Assembly (NCBI GenBank): GCA_013398955.1
Contig: VWPU01009713.1
Coordinates: 186,001-250,000, forward strand
From: Callaeas wilsoni
Lineage: Eukaryota; Chordata; Aves; Passeriformes; Callaeidae
Direction of reading: 5' to 3'
DNA: 64,000 nucleotides
Numbering within the stretch: position 1 is the stretch's first letter; the number at the start of each line of letters is the position of its first letter. Made by a program: the position numbers and the translations under genes. The notes beneath the pieces are model-generated. The model did not search any database and was not told where the DNA came from. It saw only the letters and a program-made list of their open reading frames with translations. Of this stretch, positions 23,771 through 36,100 are shown one piece after another.

Positions 23771-26700
23771 TTTTAATTATTATTATTTGTATTGTAGTAA
23801 TGCCTAGAAATCCCACTGTGGACAAGGGCTTTGCTGCTGCGTGGATACAGCTCTGAAGACGGGAAAAGCTGTGTCCCAGAGAGCTTACCCCTGAGCTTTG
23901 TGATTGATTGCTTATTCGTATTCCTTCCAAATGTTATCTCTGAGCGAGTGTTTTCTGTAATTTATGTCATATTCTATCTCCTGCCTTGGTTTGTGTCTGT
24001 ATTTGGGGATGCAGCTTGCACGAGGCAGCTGCAGACCTAAAGCTGGATTGCACAGGCCAGCAGACATCCTCCACTGAGTACTGAGCTCTGCGCTCTCTGG
24101 AGAGTGAAACCAAATTCAGAGCAGAAGAACAGAAGATTTTTAACCATGCCATGTAAGTTCACAAGGAAAAGACCACGGGAAAAAAAAGAAGAAAAAAGGG
24201 GCAACAACAAGATCCTGAACGGGTAGGTTTGCATTGATTTGGAAAACTCAAGCACACCGTCACTCAACGTGATCATGTCACTTTGTTTTCTTCAGGGAAA
24301 AGCCCAAACCTGAAACCCAATGCAGTAAACGGAGCAGATTGTTGGCCTTGGAGCACTGAGCCTCCAGAGCACGGATTAAAGGCATTCACCCTCCAACACA
24401 CACAGCTCCTCCAAGAACTAAAGATATAATGAATGCCCTCACAACCTATTAGCAGGCTTTATATTCTGAACAAGAGAACCCGGGGCCCAGCCCTGAAAGG
24501 TCAGGAAGTTTTTTCAGCTCAAACTAGACCTAATCAAGGTTTTCCCAAAAGCAAATGCAGGAAAATACTGATTTGTAAGGGAAAAAATTTAAAGAAAGAA
24601 CATAATACTCCCATTCTTTAGAATATCTGAGCAGAGTTGCAAATGATACTGGACTCTGAAGTGGAAAAAAATTGAAATTTGGTCTGGAAAAAGACAGAGG
24701 GACTTGTTTCTGCAACAGGGGGGGCAGTGATGGAGCCAATGCCCACCAAGTTGTGCTTCAGTGATGTAGCAAGGTTTGAACAAAACCTGAATCTTGTTCT
24801 CTACTTCCAGTGGCCATGGGGGTTCTCTGTCAGTTGAAGCTTCTTTACCCTCACTTTTGTTATCCTCAGCAAATTTCTACGTTAATCTTGAAGAAACCTT
24901 TTCTTTGTGACAAACAGAGAGGGTTTCTTTTCTTTGTCTTTGACTGCAGATAAACTCTCGCACCCAAACTGTCCTCTCACACGTGCGCTTTCTCAAGAAC
25001 ACAGAACACCTTTTCAGACACCTCCTAAATTGTCACTGGTGATATTACCCACAGCTTTTCTTAATGACTAAGAATTAAGTTGGGCTCACTGCACCAAACA
25101 GGGCAAGCTGGAAAGTCTGATGGTTTATGGAAGGAAATACATCAAATGACAAAACCGAGCTTATCACACATATTTTGACCTTCTCTCCCCCCTTTTTTTT
25201 TAATATTCCAAAACATCCCGCAAGGACTATTAGCTGCAAAAGAAAAGCATTTGCTAATGATACAGCTTAAAAGCAAAATCAAAACATACAGCTGTCTGCC
25301 TCAAAAATGCCCTCCTACAGTTCATTTATGGGCTTTCAAAGTGAAGGATTTTAGAAATGTAAAGAATAACTGACACTTTTTATATCCATAATGCATTCCT
25401 CCCTAGGCACATTCACAGCCTATATAGTCTGTGGTATTTAAAAAAAATATCCTGAGATATAAACCCAGTGACTTAAATACAAAATCACTTTTTGAGGCTA
25501 ATGCAGTTTTATCAGTGGCAAGGATCCTGTGCTGTCTCTTCAACTGTGACCTCTGCTTCACTTATATTAATCTGTGTGTTGGCCAGCCCTGCTTATCAGG
25601 AATTTGGTATTTGAGGTGAAGTTCTTTTTCAGACTCTTTCCACTGCACCATTTGTCTTCACAGCACAGATTCTCTTTTCTCTCGACTGTTCCACTGACAT
25701 CTTTGCTTGACTTCGTGTTCTTCTATCCACCCCCCAGGCTATGGCTGCCTGCTTATTTATGCTGTCGGCTTAATTTCTTGATTGATATTCTCACATTCCC
25801 CCTGCTACTTACTTATTTACATCCTCTGCTTGTTTCCAAGTCCTGCTCCTTTAAGATCGCAGCGCTATTTTATTTATGGGAAAGAATCACTGTTTTCCAC
25901 AGCATGTTCTTTATGCTGCTGCCACGACCTTCTACAGTACCAGTTAATCATCCCAAATATTGCCACGCTCCAAGTGCCGTGTTTTTCAATCCTCTGAGCC
26001 TCTCTGGTGGAATTCTCTTCCTGGGGACACCTCACCAGCTGAAGCAGTGCACCTTTTTTATTATATTCATTATTTAGCACCTAAACAGCACTACATTCTC
26101 TAGGTAAATAGAAGGGAAGGTACTTACGCTACGTTACTCACGACCTGTGATTCTGATTTACCCTTCTCCAGGGTAAAACAGCAACAGTTCCCACAGTCAA
26201 GGGGTTTATCCCTGGCTGAAACAAACTGGCAAAGAACAAAGCCCCACATGAGCTTGTGTGGTGGCCTGATGGCAAAAGGTACAGCGTCCTGTATGGGGGG
26301 AGAGAGAAGGGCTGCTCTTGTCTATGCAGCAAATGTTTTGGGAGGTAAAACGCTGGCCCAGGAAAGGCAAGAGGACTGGTCTCAGCAGTGTCACGATTTC
26401 ACTGGGCTTTTGGTTGCTGAAGGATGAATTAGGGTGTGAGTATCAAGGTGGCAATCTCAAAGGACTCTTTGGGATGAAAGAAAGGATGAGAAAAAGTGAG
26501 ACTTACCCTGGCCAGCAACTCAGAGAGAGTTTCACCTTGACTGAGGAGCCAGAAATCATCCTACCCGAAGTACACTGCTCCTTCCAGCTACTGCCAGAAT
26601 ATTTTCATTGCTCCAGCCAAAGGTTTGTCATGAGAAAGGCTGTACTAAGATTTCTTTGTACATAACAAAATGTTCTGTGGGCTTCTCCTGATGAATGCTG

Positions 26701-28430
26701 CTGATTTCTGTTTAAGTGATGACCTTGCACCTCCCAACCAGCACAGAGGGGCAAAGAGCTCAGCTCTGGTGCTCAAGATCATCCTGCTGCTGCTGGGGCA
26801 CGTCCTTGGGAGCAATACTGGGCTAACAGTGTCGAGAAGAAGGACAGCAGGTGAGGAGAACAAACCGGGAATGTGACCGTTTAGGTGAATTCCCAAGTGT
26901 ACCATACATCCCACCTAGATTCTTTTTAGAACCGTCAAATCCAGCACACTTAGAGCCATGCCTGAGTGGTATCTGGTCCTGGTTGTAGCCAAAGCTCAGC
27001 TTAGCATACTGGAGACACAGTCTGGGGTCCAAGGTGATATTTAAAATGTATAAGTGGAGTGCTTTGAGATGGACAGGCTGAGCTGAGGGAGGGAAGCCTG
27101 CCTTTCCTTTGCAGATGGGGGATGCTCTAACAACCCGACACGCAGTTAGTTGGTAAAACAGGCTAATTTGTGGCCTTTTTTAACTGCCTTACTTAATTTG
27201 TTGGCTGCTAAGAAGTTAGAGTGTTTGTTTTGCTCTGGGGTGGAGAGCAGAGTCCAAGTCCATCCTGTGTTTGTACTGTGCAGCAGGGGAAGCGACGAGC
27301 AGAAGCTATTCATTTAACAAGTGGCAAAGTGATGCCACAGGGGGAAAAAATAGATGCAGCTGTGCCTGCAGCATTACTTAATTTTTCTCCTTCCATTTCC
27401 TTCCATGAAGATTGAGCCCCAGCCAGCAGAGAAATAGCTGCCGGTGGTTACACTGAATATAATGCCCAAGACCAGCCTGTAGCTGGGAGATACGTGTTTG
27501 GTTTTCTGCACAGTGCCTTCTGTATTCAAAGGTTCACAAAACTGTCCTCGCTGACTGCCCCAGGACCGTGCCTCAGTGCTGGCACGGAGCTGGGCGATGC
27601 AAAAGAGGAGCTGGGTTTGGAGCAGCCAGCAGGGTCAGCGGCAGGGCTGCAGCACTGCCCTGGCTGCCCTGCTCACCCTCAGGGCCTGGCAGGGATCTCA
27701 GCTGAAACCGTCCTCCAAACTCTGCTCCCCCCTGTGCCACCACAGTGAGCTCTGCAGCCCAGCCACCCCGCTGGACCCTGCTGCCCTCTGGGGAATGCAG
27801 GACTGGAAGGGCCTTCCTGGGTGACACCCTGCTGCTGCAGACAGGCATTTAATCACAAAGACATCATAACAACAAAAAGGCATAAATACCCATTTTTAAT
27901 TCTCAGTTATATAAAGGCACATCCAAATATAAATCACAATGGAAACTTCAAAGAGAACTAAATTGCCTGATCCGGTGAATCAGATCCAAAGCAGCCTACC
28001 ATCGACTGCAGAAACACAGCCCACAAGACATTAATTAATACAGAAGCAGAAGGGAAGATTGATGCCAGATTTAAATAGGTGTATCTCAAATCACAATCTG
28101 GTCCAAAGCATCTTGAGTTATATTCCTGAATTACATGATTCGTGGTGGGTGGTAGGGACTGTCCTGCCCAATTGGAAGACTGTCCCTGTCGTTTTGGCTA
28201 CATCAAACCTCAGAGCACTGAGATTTCTGTGGCCTGGTTTTACTCATTTGCCCATGACCTCATCCTCTCACACAGAACAGAGAACTTCGTTCTTCCATTC
28301 TTTGATGTAAAACAAAAACGATGAAAATTGACAGAAAAATTCAACTATCAAGAGTCTGACAGAACATGCAAAAAGAAGAGAAACAGAGATTAATGGATCC
28401 CAGCACCATGTATCCATTTTATATCCTGTT
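23771..28430. other. Non-coding stretch without recognisable genes
   Basis: It contains a pyrimidine-rich 167-codon plus-strand frame (25574-26077), leucine- and phenylalanine-rich with no family resemblance. I attribute it to composition. GC rises at about 27540-27800. No CR1 tails or RNA genes were seen. Confidence 0.5.
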
Positions 28431-28454
28431 TGGAGGAGGACAGTGGAGGTACCA

Positions 28455-28612
28455 CGGCTGTGGCTGCCCCTGGATCCCTGGCAGTGCCCAAGGCCAGGGT
28501 GGACGGGGCTTGGAGCACCCTGGCACAGTGGAAGTGTCCCTGCCCACGGCAGGGGGTTTGGAATGAGATAACCTTCAACACCCTTTCCAACCCAAACCAT
28601 TCCAAGGTTCTA
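28455..28612 (+). mobile_element. CR1 LINE 3'-end fragment
   Basis: It starts in the ggctgtggctgcccctggat block and runs through ggggcttggagcaccctggc, the ctgcccacggcagggggttt block and ccaacccaaaccattccaag. The terminal octamers are decayed. It is the same CR1 3' region as at 20081, more severely truncated. Confidence 0.88.
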
Positions 28613-28724
28613 AAATTTACTTAAGAAAGGGCTGTTTTAGCTCCTCAGAGTGGCAGCGCTGGGTTCACACCTCATCTTTAATTCTTGCAGCAGCGTTTTC
28701 TGCCACGGAGAGAGCTCCCAGAGG

Positions 28725-28870
28725 AGCCTCCCCCGGCGTGACTAACTGCTGCACCGCGCCGCACTCAGCGCGTTATCCTGCGCTCGCGGGTCCGCAAAGC
28801 GGCAGGGCTGCCAGCAGCGCCCGGCCCGGGCCCGAGGGTCACACGTCCTGCTCATCCAAGGAGACACCTG
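28725..28870. promoter_or_regulatory. Short dense CpG patch
   Basis: By eye there are about 17 CpG in roughly 125 bases, with GC near 70%, including accgcgccgc and gcgctcgcgggtccgc. CpGs of this density are lost quickly in methylated germline DNA, so the patch may be unmethylated, as in a small promoter or enhancer CpG island. No transcript feature was identified beside it. Confidence 0.35.
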
Positions 28871-28879
28871 TTAAACTTC

Positions 28880-31200
28880 CTGCTGGCTGCCCTAGGGAGA
28901 GCACCTGTACAGCACTGAGACCTCCAGAAACCCTCGGGGCTGGCTCAGACCCCGCCCGCACACAGACACGGAGCGCTGGGAAATTCCAGGGGAGAAACAG
29001 CCTGGCTTAAGTCCTGGCTTAAGTGAAGTGAAGATGAACACATGGGCGTAAGGGCAATACATTCCTGAGACTTAAACCATTTCCAAAAGAAAACCCGGCT
29101 TGAAGAGAAAACAAGCAGTTGGTTTAGTCAGATGCTTATTAAAAGCTTGTGCATTACCTCTTGACCATGCTATTTTTAAGATCTCACCCTACAAAGCACT
29201 GGTACCTTCTCAAAGGTAATGAATGTTCATACCTGACAGCAAAGCTGGACAAAGGGAGCACTTGGTGACTCTCACAATAAAGCTCACAGAGAGGATGGAG
29301 GAATTAGAAAAGCAAAGCCTCAGGCTTGGATCATCAGAAAATCCTGAAGGAGTTCAGATGCTTTTCTGAACCTGCTCTGCCTAGAAATCACAAAGGATCT
29401 GCTTCTCTCATGTGAATCACAATACTGTTCTGGTTTCAGCTGGAAACTCACCATATTTCAGCAGATTTTTCTGCTTTCAGCCTAAAAGCAAAAATTGCAA
29501 GAGCACAATAAACATTCTGTTAAGTCTGACCAAACTTCTAGCCTCAGAAAAAATACTTATCCTTGCTTTATTAGACCCAATTTGGATCACCCATCTGTTG
29601 TCTGAGGGAGTTTGAAAGCTCATGGGTGGAATAAAAAAAAACTTTCCATCTTCTTAACTATTCCACTGGCATTTGCTTATGAGTTTGCTGCCAACCAAGA
29701 AGTGTCTGAAGGGGACAGCACCTGAAGCTTTTTGGAACTGGCTTAGTTCAAGCTCCACCTAACAAGCAAGTGACAAGTGTATTGTGTATTGTCACGGGCA
29801 TCTTTCCTCATAAAGCAAGAAAGGCATGTATAGATCTGGAGTTATTTTCCCCTCTCCTCTTTATTACTTTTCCTTTGTTCTCTTGCTTATCTATTCCTTT
29901 TTAATGCAGAAGATAATACAATTCCTATTCTCCTGGCTTGTGATGTTCAATGCATTTTGACATGTGATGCTGGTTGATGAAATTGGAGGAGAAAAGCTGC
30001 ATGATGATTTAAAGTGTTATTTTCATGATTGTGCCACTCTTGAGTATGGCACAAAGGCAAACATGACACATGAGTCTCCCAAAGAAAATAATCAGGATGA
30101 CAGAACGTTAAATTAAGAATTAGACTGTCCTGGTTAAACCAGGATGTCTGGACATCTAACCTTATAGGATTATATCTAACATCCTTTTACCAGCGACAGT
30201 TAATGCTTGAAGGGATTTTATTCTCATGTAATCCCTGCATTGCTTTCAAATCTGCTTGTTTGGGGAGATATAATTAAAACTTATTATTCCTCCTTTCTCT
30301 GCCAACCAACTGTCAGAGAGCAGGAACAGAGAAAACAAGATTTCTGTACCAGTGAAAACCCTTGTTATTTTATAACTAAACCCTTATATTCCTACTTAAT
30401 TTAAAATCAAAGCATCAGCACAGCCTTTTGCACTGGCAAACTGTAGTGGACATGTATCAAATTTTCTTTAAGGAAAAATAAAATAAAATGCTGACAAATC
30501 CTTGGAGAAATAGAGTTTCAGAAACAATCTCTTTCTCATCCTCTTTTCTCTTTGTTCTGCATCTTAGCATGTATCAGCTGACTTTTGCATATGATGCAGT
30601 AAAATGACTAGACAATTACATTTTCCCATAGCATTCTACCTGTCTTGTCTATTTAGTGGAAAAGATTAGAAAACCCAATCCCCTTGTATATAGGTACACA
30701 CATCACTGTGTAAAAGTGGAAACCCCCCGTGAAATTTCGGAGGAACTCTCCAATGTACATACAGTGCACATGAACAGTATTGTGCTGTTTAGATCCCTGA
30801 AGGAGTTTCAGAGATTTGACAACCTTAAACCCAGGGATTCAGGACTTTTTCATTGCTGATACACTCTCTCATGTCAGTTCAGGTTGATCTTAACAGCATA
30901 AATCCAGGATATGAAGGATGGCATCTCTGCCGGCTTCAGAGCGGACAGAGAAACCTGCGAGGAAAGCCCTACATACCACCTGGCCAGAAGAAATTAAAGT
31001 TTTTTATGTTTTAGGCATTTAAATAAACTTATAATGGCAAAACTCAGCGTGGAGAAAAGAGTAGCTGGAAAATCCCTGGTGTCTCTTAGTTGCGTTAGAG
31101 CAAACAGACTTTTATTTCTCCTCTCTACAGACATTTGTTTTCTCGGTACTGAAGCAAACAAATTTCTCCCCTCTTCCAGTCCGCTCCTGACCACCCTTCC
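28880..31200. other. Non-coding stretch; small direct and inverted repeats
   Basis: A 12-base tandem duplication (cctggcttaagt) lies at 29001-29024, and a tcctggtt-a-aaccagga palindrome at 30128-30144. The remainder is AT-rich with short open frames and no recognised family. Confidence 0.5.
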
Positions 31201-31229
31201 CTGCTCCGCACACACTGGCTCTTTTCCCC

Positions 31230-31800
31230 ACTGCATCCAAAGCAGACTCAGCCCTGAGCTCTGCCCCCGGCCTGGCACAGCAGAGCCCAAACTCCCGTGC
31301 CCCGTGCCAGCCCCGCTCTTTGCGCGGCTTTTGGCTGCCCCGGTGAGGGGCCGTGGGAGACGTGGCTTTATGGAGCCGTGACACAGCTGCCCGTTCCCAC
31401 GGCTGGCACGCTGTACGCAGAGCTGGGCTCTGCTGGTTTCCCGGCTCACCCCACGGCCCAGGCAGGCTCACAGCTTTGCGGTCAGTGTGATATTAATGCT
31501 GGCCAGCCCCATGGACGGGCACCTGTGAGCGACCCCTGCCCACAGCCCTCGCCCCTTCCCCGGCCTCCAGCACCCCTCAGCTCCTCACAACTGTCTGCGA
31601 AAAGGCCAACGTGACCTTTCTGCAAGGAAATAAGACCAGTGGCCAGTGCTGAGCCACCTGTCCAGCACGGGCACAGCCACCCCACTGTGCCCAGCAGGAT
31701 CCCAGGCACGGCAGCGCTGAGGCCGCAGTGCGGGCACGGCCTGGGGTGGGCGCGCTGCCCCCGGACAGGGAACTGCAGCCTGCCTGGAACTACTCCTTGG
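31230..31800. other. GC-rich block without identified gene
   Basis: Elevated GC and scattered CpG, with long overlapping open frames on both strands that match no known protein. It immediately precedes the 43-base minisatellite. A regulatory role is possible but unsupported. Confidence 0.35.
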
Positions 31801-31932
31801 CAGATCTCGAAGGACGAGCCAGCCAATTACTCTTCTAGGAAGATAGCCACAGTAGCAAACGACCCCGTTATGTTTGGTGCTCAGCTGCGTCCTGGAGCTG
31901 AGAAGGAGTGATTCAGCAATGAGGGAGGGCGG

Positions 31933-32147
31933 TGTGAAGGCACTGGCAGAGGGCAGGGACCAGCGGCTCCCTCGGTGTGAGGGCACTGGCAGAGGGCAGG
32001 GACCAGCAGCTCCCTCGGTGTGAGGGCACTGGCAGAGGGCAGCGACCAGCAGCTCCCTCGGTGTGAGGGCACTGGCAGAGGGCAGGGACCAGCGGCTCCC
32101 TCGGTGTGAGGGCACTGGCAGAGGGCAGGGACCAGCAGCTCCCTCGT
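31933..32147. repeat. Five-copy 43-bp minisatellite
   Basis: There are five near-identical 43-base units, starting at 31933, 31976, 32019, 32062 and 32105. They differ at only a few sites (for example gcggct versus gcagct, and one gcgacc variant). Because 43 is not a multiple of three, each reading frame cycles through all frames, so the repetitive peptides predicted on the minus strand are artefacts. Each unit contains ctggcagagggcag at unit positions 11-24, which resembles the CTCF core. The high identity suggests recent expansion or homogenisation. Confidence 0.95.
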
Positions 32148-32976
32148 GGCACCACGAGGCCCGGCAGCTGTCGGGGGGATGCAGGTGGGCAGCTCTCCCC
32201 GGTGCTCCCCGGCAGGTGATGGGTGCTCCCCTCACCCCCTCACCCAGCAGGTTCTGCGCTCAAACCTGAGCTCCACCGCTGAGGGCCGGGCAGTGCCAGG
32301 GAACCACAGCTCCTTGTTTCCTTCAGATGAGATTTTCTGAACAGCAAACGAATAAAAATCCTCAAACCAACCTTCCCCGCGAAAGTGTGGGTGTGATTAT
32401 CTCATGGTGTGGATCACTCAGCTCAGCCCCGTGATAATTGATGGGGCTGTACTCACTCGATACCAGCTCGGGTCTGATGCATAAACATCCAGCATGCCCT
32501 TTAGCAGTCAAACAGGATTCTGGGCTTTTGGAAAGCTGGGACTGAATTCACTGAATACTTCATGTTTTAAAGAGAACGCTATTGATTACGTAAGTAAAGA
32601 AATTCCAAAAGAAGTAAACTTCCTGAGAGCTGTTCCTTCAAAAAAGGAAAACAAGTAGGTTTTTATTTACCTGGGAGATCCTCTAACTAGCAATTCTCAG
32701 TCATCCAGAGGTGGCTGATTGAAATATTGATTAAGGTCTATTTCCTGCATTATGCTCCAGTGGTAGCTTTGCTGCAGCTCATTTTTACACGCTAAAGGAG
32801 TTCATTGTTTGGGGAAAAAATGCAGTAACTAGACCAAGTTTTTAAGTAATTTTAAGGCTGAACTAAATTCAATCTGACTTTTCTAACTCTCTAGCAGGCA
32901 TAAGCAATAGAGGTCTTAGCCTTGAGGTGGAGAGTTTCTATTTGTAAAGGATGAGAAGATTTGGATAAAGGACCAG

Positions 32977-33100
32977 AAGCATTTGGACAGCGCTCTGAGG
33001 CACACGGTGGCGTTCTTGGGGTGCTCCTGTGCAGAGCCAGGAGTTGGAGTCGAGGATCCTCATGTGTTCCTTCCAACTCAGGAGATTCTGGGATTCTAAC
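32977..33100 (+). mobile_element. CR1 LINE 3'-end fragment (different subfamily)
   Basis: It matches the CR1 3' end carrying gtgcagagccaggagttgga, ccttccaactcaggagattc and a terminal gggattctaa octamer remnant. The gagccaggagttgg version of the tail differs from that in the 20081 and 28455 copies, so a different CR1 subfamily is likely. The 5' boundary is approximate. Confidence 0.8.
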
Positions 33101-33109
33101 ATTCCTCAG

Positions 33110-36100
33110 TCTCAATGTGTTAAATAGCTGGCCCAGAGATTAATGCTACAGCACAGTCTAAGCTATTTATACTGGTGGTGTAGAACTTGGCTACAGTCCT
33201 GGATGTGACACATCTCACTCTTCTTCATTCCTTCCTGTTTCTTGTTCTTCCCTCTTAGATCTCGAAATTCAACCCTGTGTTCAAATACATCCCTATTCAG
33301 AACACATCATGAATCATAAAATTCCTTCTGACCACTCAGTTTTAGTCTGGATAAGTAGCCTAGTAGTAAACCAAACTTTCTGATATTACTTTTGGGTATC
33401 TTTAAGGAAAATTCAGTCTTCTGTTTCTGGGCACAACCCAAAACATGAGTGATGAGAGCCAGAAGCAGCTGGCAAAAATGCTGTAGAGCTTCCTGATGCA
33501 GACAGTCTCTTCCTTAAAGCAGCTCAAAGTAGCAGCAGCTTTCAAAAAATCTAGGCAAGCCTTCAATAATCCAGTAAGTTCATACCCACTTTTCCTAAGC
33601 CATGAAACAGGTATTAGACTGTAAAAGCTAACGACTGAAAAAACAGTTCCTTTCATCCAAGTAAAAGCTCTTTGGATGGGAGACTATGAAAAATAATCAG
33701 TTTTTAATCAGTTTGTGACTATCAAAATAAGCAAAATTTGGATAGAATGTATCCACTCATGATTTTTCTACTTGTGCTCAGCATCACTGAGACAGGGCCA
33801 AATTCTACTAACCAAGGCTGATGGTGTTAAATAAGAGATTTATATCAGGGCAGAACCTGCCTTTTGGTCTGGATTTGAACCAGGCAATCTATTCAGAAAA
33901 AGCTACATCACCTTTCTGGAACCCCTGTTAACCTATCAGTGTTGTGGTACTGATTTCTCCACACTTGTTACGTCCTTTCACCCACAGAGTCACTGAGTGC
34001 TCACCTTTGCATCATTCCTATTTTTTCTATGTTATTTTATCTACTTTTAAGCAGTAGATAACCTTGCTGGAATCCTTCTTATGCAAGGACAGGTAGTTCT
34101 TCTTGTTACACAGCACTTTAATAACTTACTTTGTAAATAGCCCATTCATTTCAGATACTTTGACGTGGCAGTTCCCAGTTGGATTTAATAATTAGCAAAA
34201 AGCTGTGTTATCTTTCCAGAAATGCAAATATATTGTTTCATTCCTATGTTGATCCAGATTCTAACCTAACATATGATTAAGATAATGTGAGCATCTTCTA
34301 GCAGCAATGTGTTTTTCCAAAATGCAGGCTTCACTGCTGAGTTAAAACCAGAGCTGGGGAATCTGCAACTTCTGCTGAAGCAAGCAAGGAAATGTCACAC
34401 GGCAGCAGCAGGGATGAGGGAGGGTGAAGATCATGGTAACGAAACCACCAGAGGAGCTCAAAGAAGCAGCTAAATGCAGAGACTGGGATTTGGCCAGCAG
34501 ATCCAGGTTAATGGTCTTACCCTTGAGAAAGTTCATAGCAAGTGCTCAGCACCTGGGTTTTGCAGCTCATGGGTAGGTGCTCAACTGCCCTGTAACGATG
34601 GCTTTGTTTCAGGGTCAGAGTCTGAGGGAGGAGAAAAGGACCAGAGCCTTGAGCAGCACTGCCAGCTTTTCTGTAAGCCTGCACTGATCCTCAGGTGTTT
34701 CCACTCAGGTGTAGTCCAGAACCAAAACACGTAGCCCAAAATATAGCTTGAGGTCTCTACAACACTCAAACAGCACCATTTAAGTCCAAAGCAGAACAGC
34801 AGAGCGTGCTACGTTTTGGTTTGTCACTGCCATAGGGTTCAAATAATTACCTAAATACAACACTCATTATATATTCAATTAAAACTTTGTAAGCCACAAA
34901 AGCTTAGAAACACAAACCTATCCCAGTCTACGTTCAACAAAATGAAACCCAGTTAACTAAATACCATAAGACTCAGTGGGAACACTGACATATGTATGCA
35001 AGTTATTTTAATTAGACTACGCAAGAGAGACACACACAATCTGCTCCCTTGTGAACACCCAGATGTAGGCTCAGTACATATTACACCTAGAGTGAGGAGC
35101 ACTACCAGACACTAAGGCTTCTCAGGAAAACATTCCCATCACCAGCCTCTGGAAAAATAATTTCCTTCTGAACTTCTAAGCCAGTGCAGCCTCTCCAGCA
35201 CTCACCCTGAAATAACTCTTGCAGGCAACCAGTCAATTACTACAGCATCTCTCCTACCTGCTTTTATTTAAAGTATCAGCAAACAGTCAGATATTTTGAC
35301 ATCAGCAGGTGGAAGAGCTTCATTACTTTGCAGACCTAAATCCACAGCTTAATTAGTAACACAAGCACCTATAAAGGAACAAAAGGTAAGGGACAGCTTG
35401 TTTAGCTGAGCTCCCATTGAAATCATTGCCTGAATTTATGTGTACTGATCTACCTGCTCAAAGAGCTTGGCCTTTTCCTCCCACGTTCTTCTCTGGTCCA
35501 ATGCCAGGCTCAGAGTAGGGATGGTGCTGAGTCAAATGAGAAGTGTGGGGTGTCTTATCTGCAAAAACACACTTTCCCACTGCCCCTGGTATTATGAGAT
35601 TTGTACCAGTCATTGCAAATTTTGCTGACTTGAGTTTTGTGAGAAAGCAATCAGAGGTAAGTAGCAGTGCCAGCCAGCGGTTTGAGAAAATTCAAATGAG
35701 AACACAGATGAGCAGCTCGCTGGAGGAAGGAAGATTTGGAGCACTGGTGGAGGCTCTGCATCCTAGGAAGGAATAACCAGATGCAGCCCATGCCCAGGAC
35801 CAGGGTGGCTGGTGGGGAAAGAACATCTTGCAACACATCACAAAACTGCACAGGGTGAGACCAGCATCTGGTAACTTTACCAACTGAAAGTTGCATTTCT
35901 TTCTAAAATGGGCAGAAGTCAATAAACTCCTATGGATAGAAGTAGTTAATTGATTTTGCTGCCACGTGTGAGCCAAAGTAAGCCGTGAATATAATATTAC
36001 TTGCTGGCTTCTTCACACTACTGCGAATATTTCACACAAGAGAACTCCAGACAAATTATTCTAGTCCTGTGTCTTTTTATTGCTGCTAATAGCTTGTTTC

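Noticed and set aside
25574..26077. A 167-codon leucine/phenylalanine-rich frame that looks membrane-like
   Set aside because: Hydrophobicity follows from pyrimidine-rich composition. There are no regular 20-residue segments with connecting loops, no family resemblance and no splice support.
29425..29450. A stretch (ttctggtttcagctgg) resembling the start of a passerine LTR
   Set aside because: The match is under 20 bases and no LTR body, TATA box or polyadenylation signal continues after it.
31585..32235. A 216-codon minus-strand frame with repeated HTEGAAGPCPLPVPS-like segments
   Set aside because: It runs through the 43-bp minisatellite. Since 43 is not divisible by three, every frame gives a similar repetitive peptide, so it is an artefact of the repeat.
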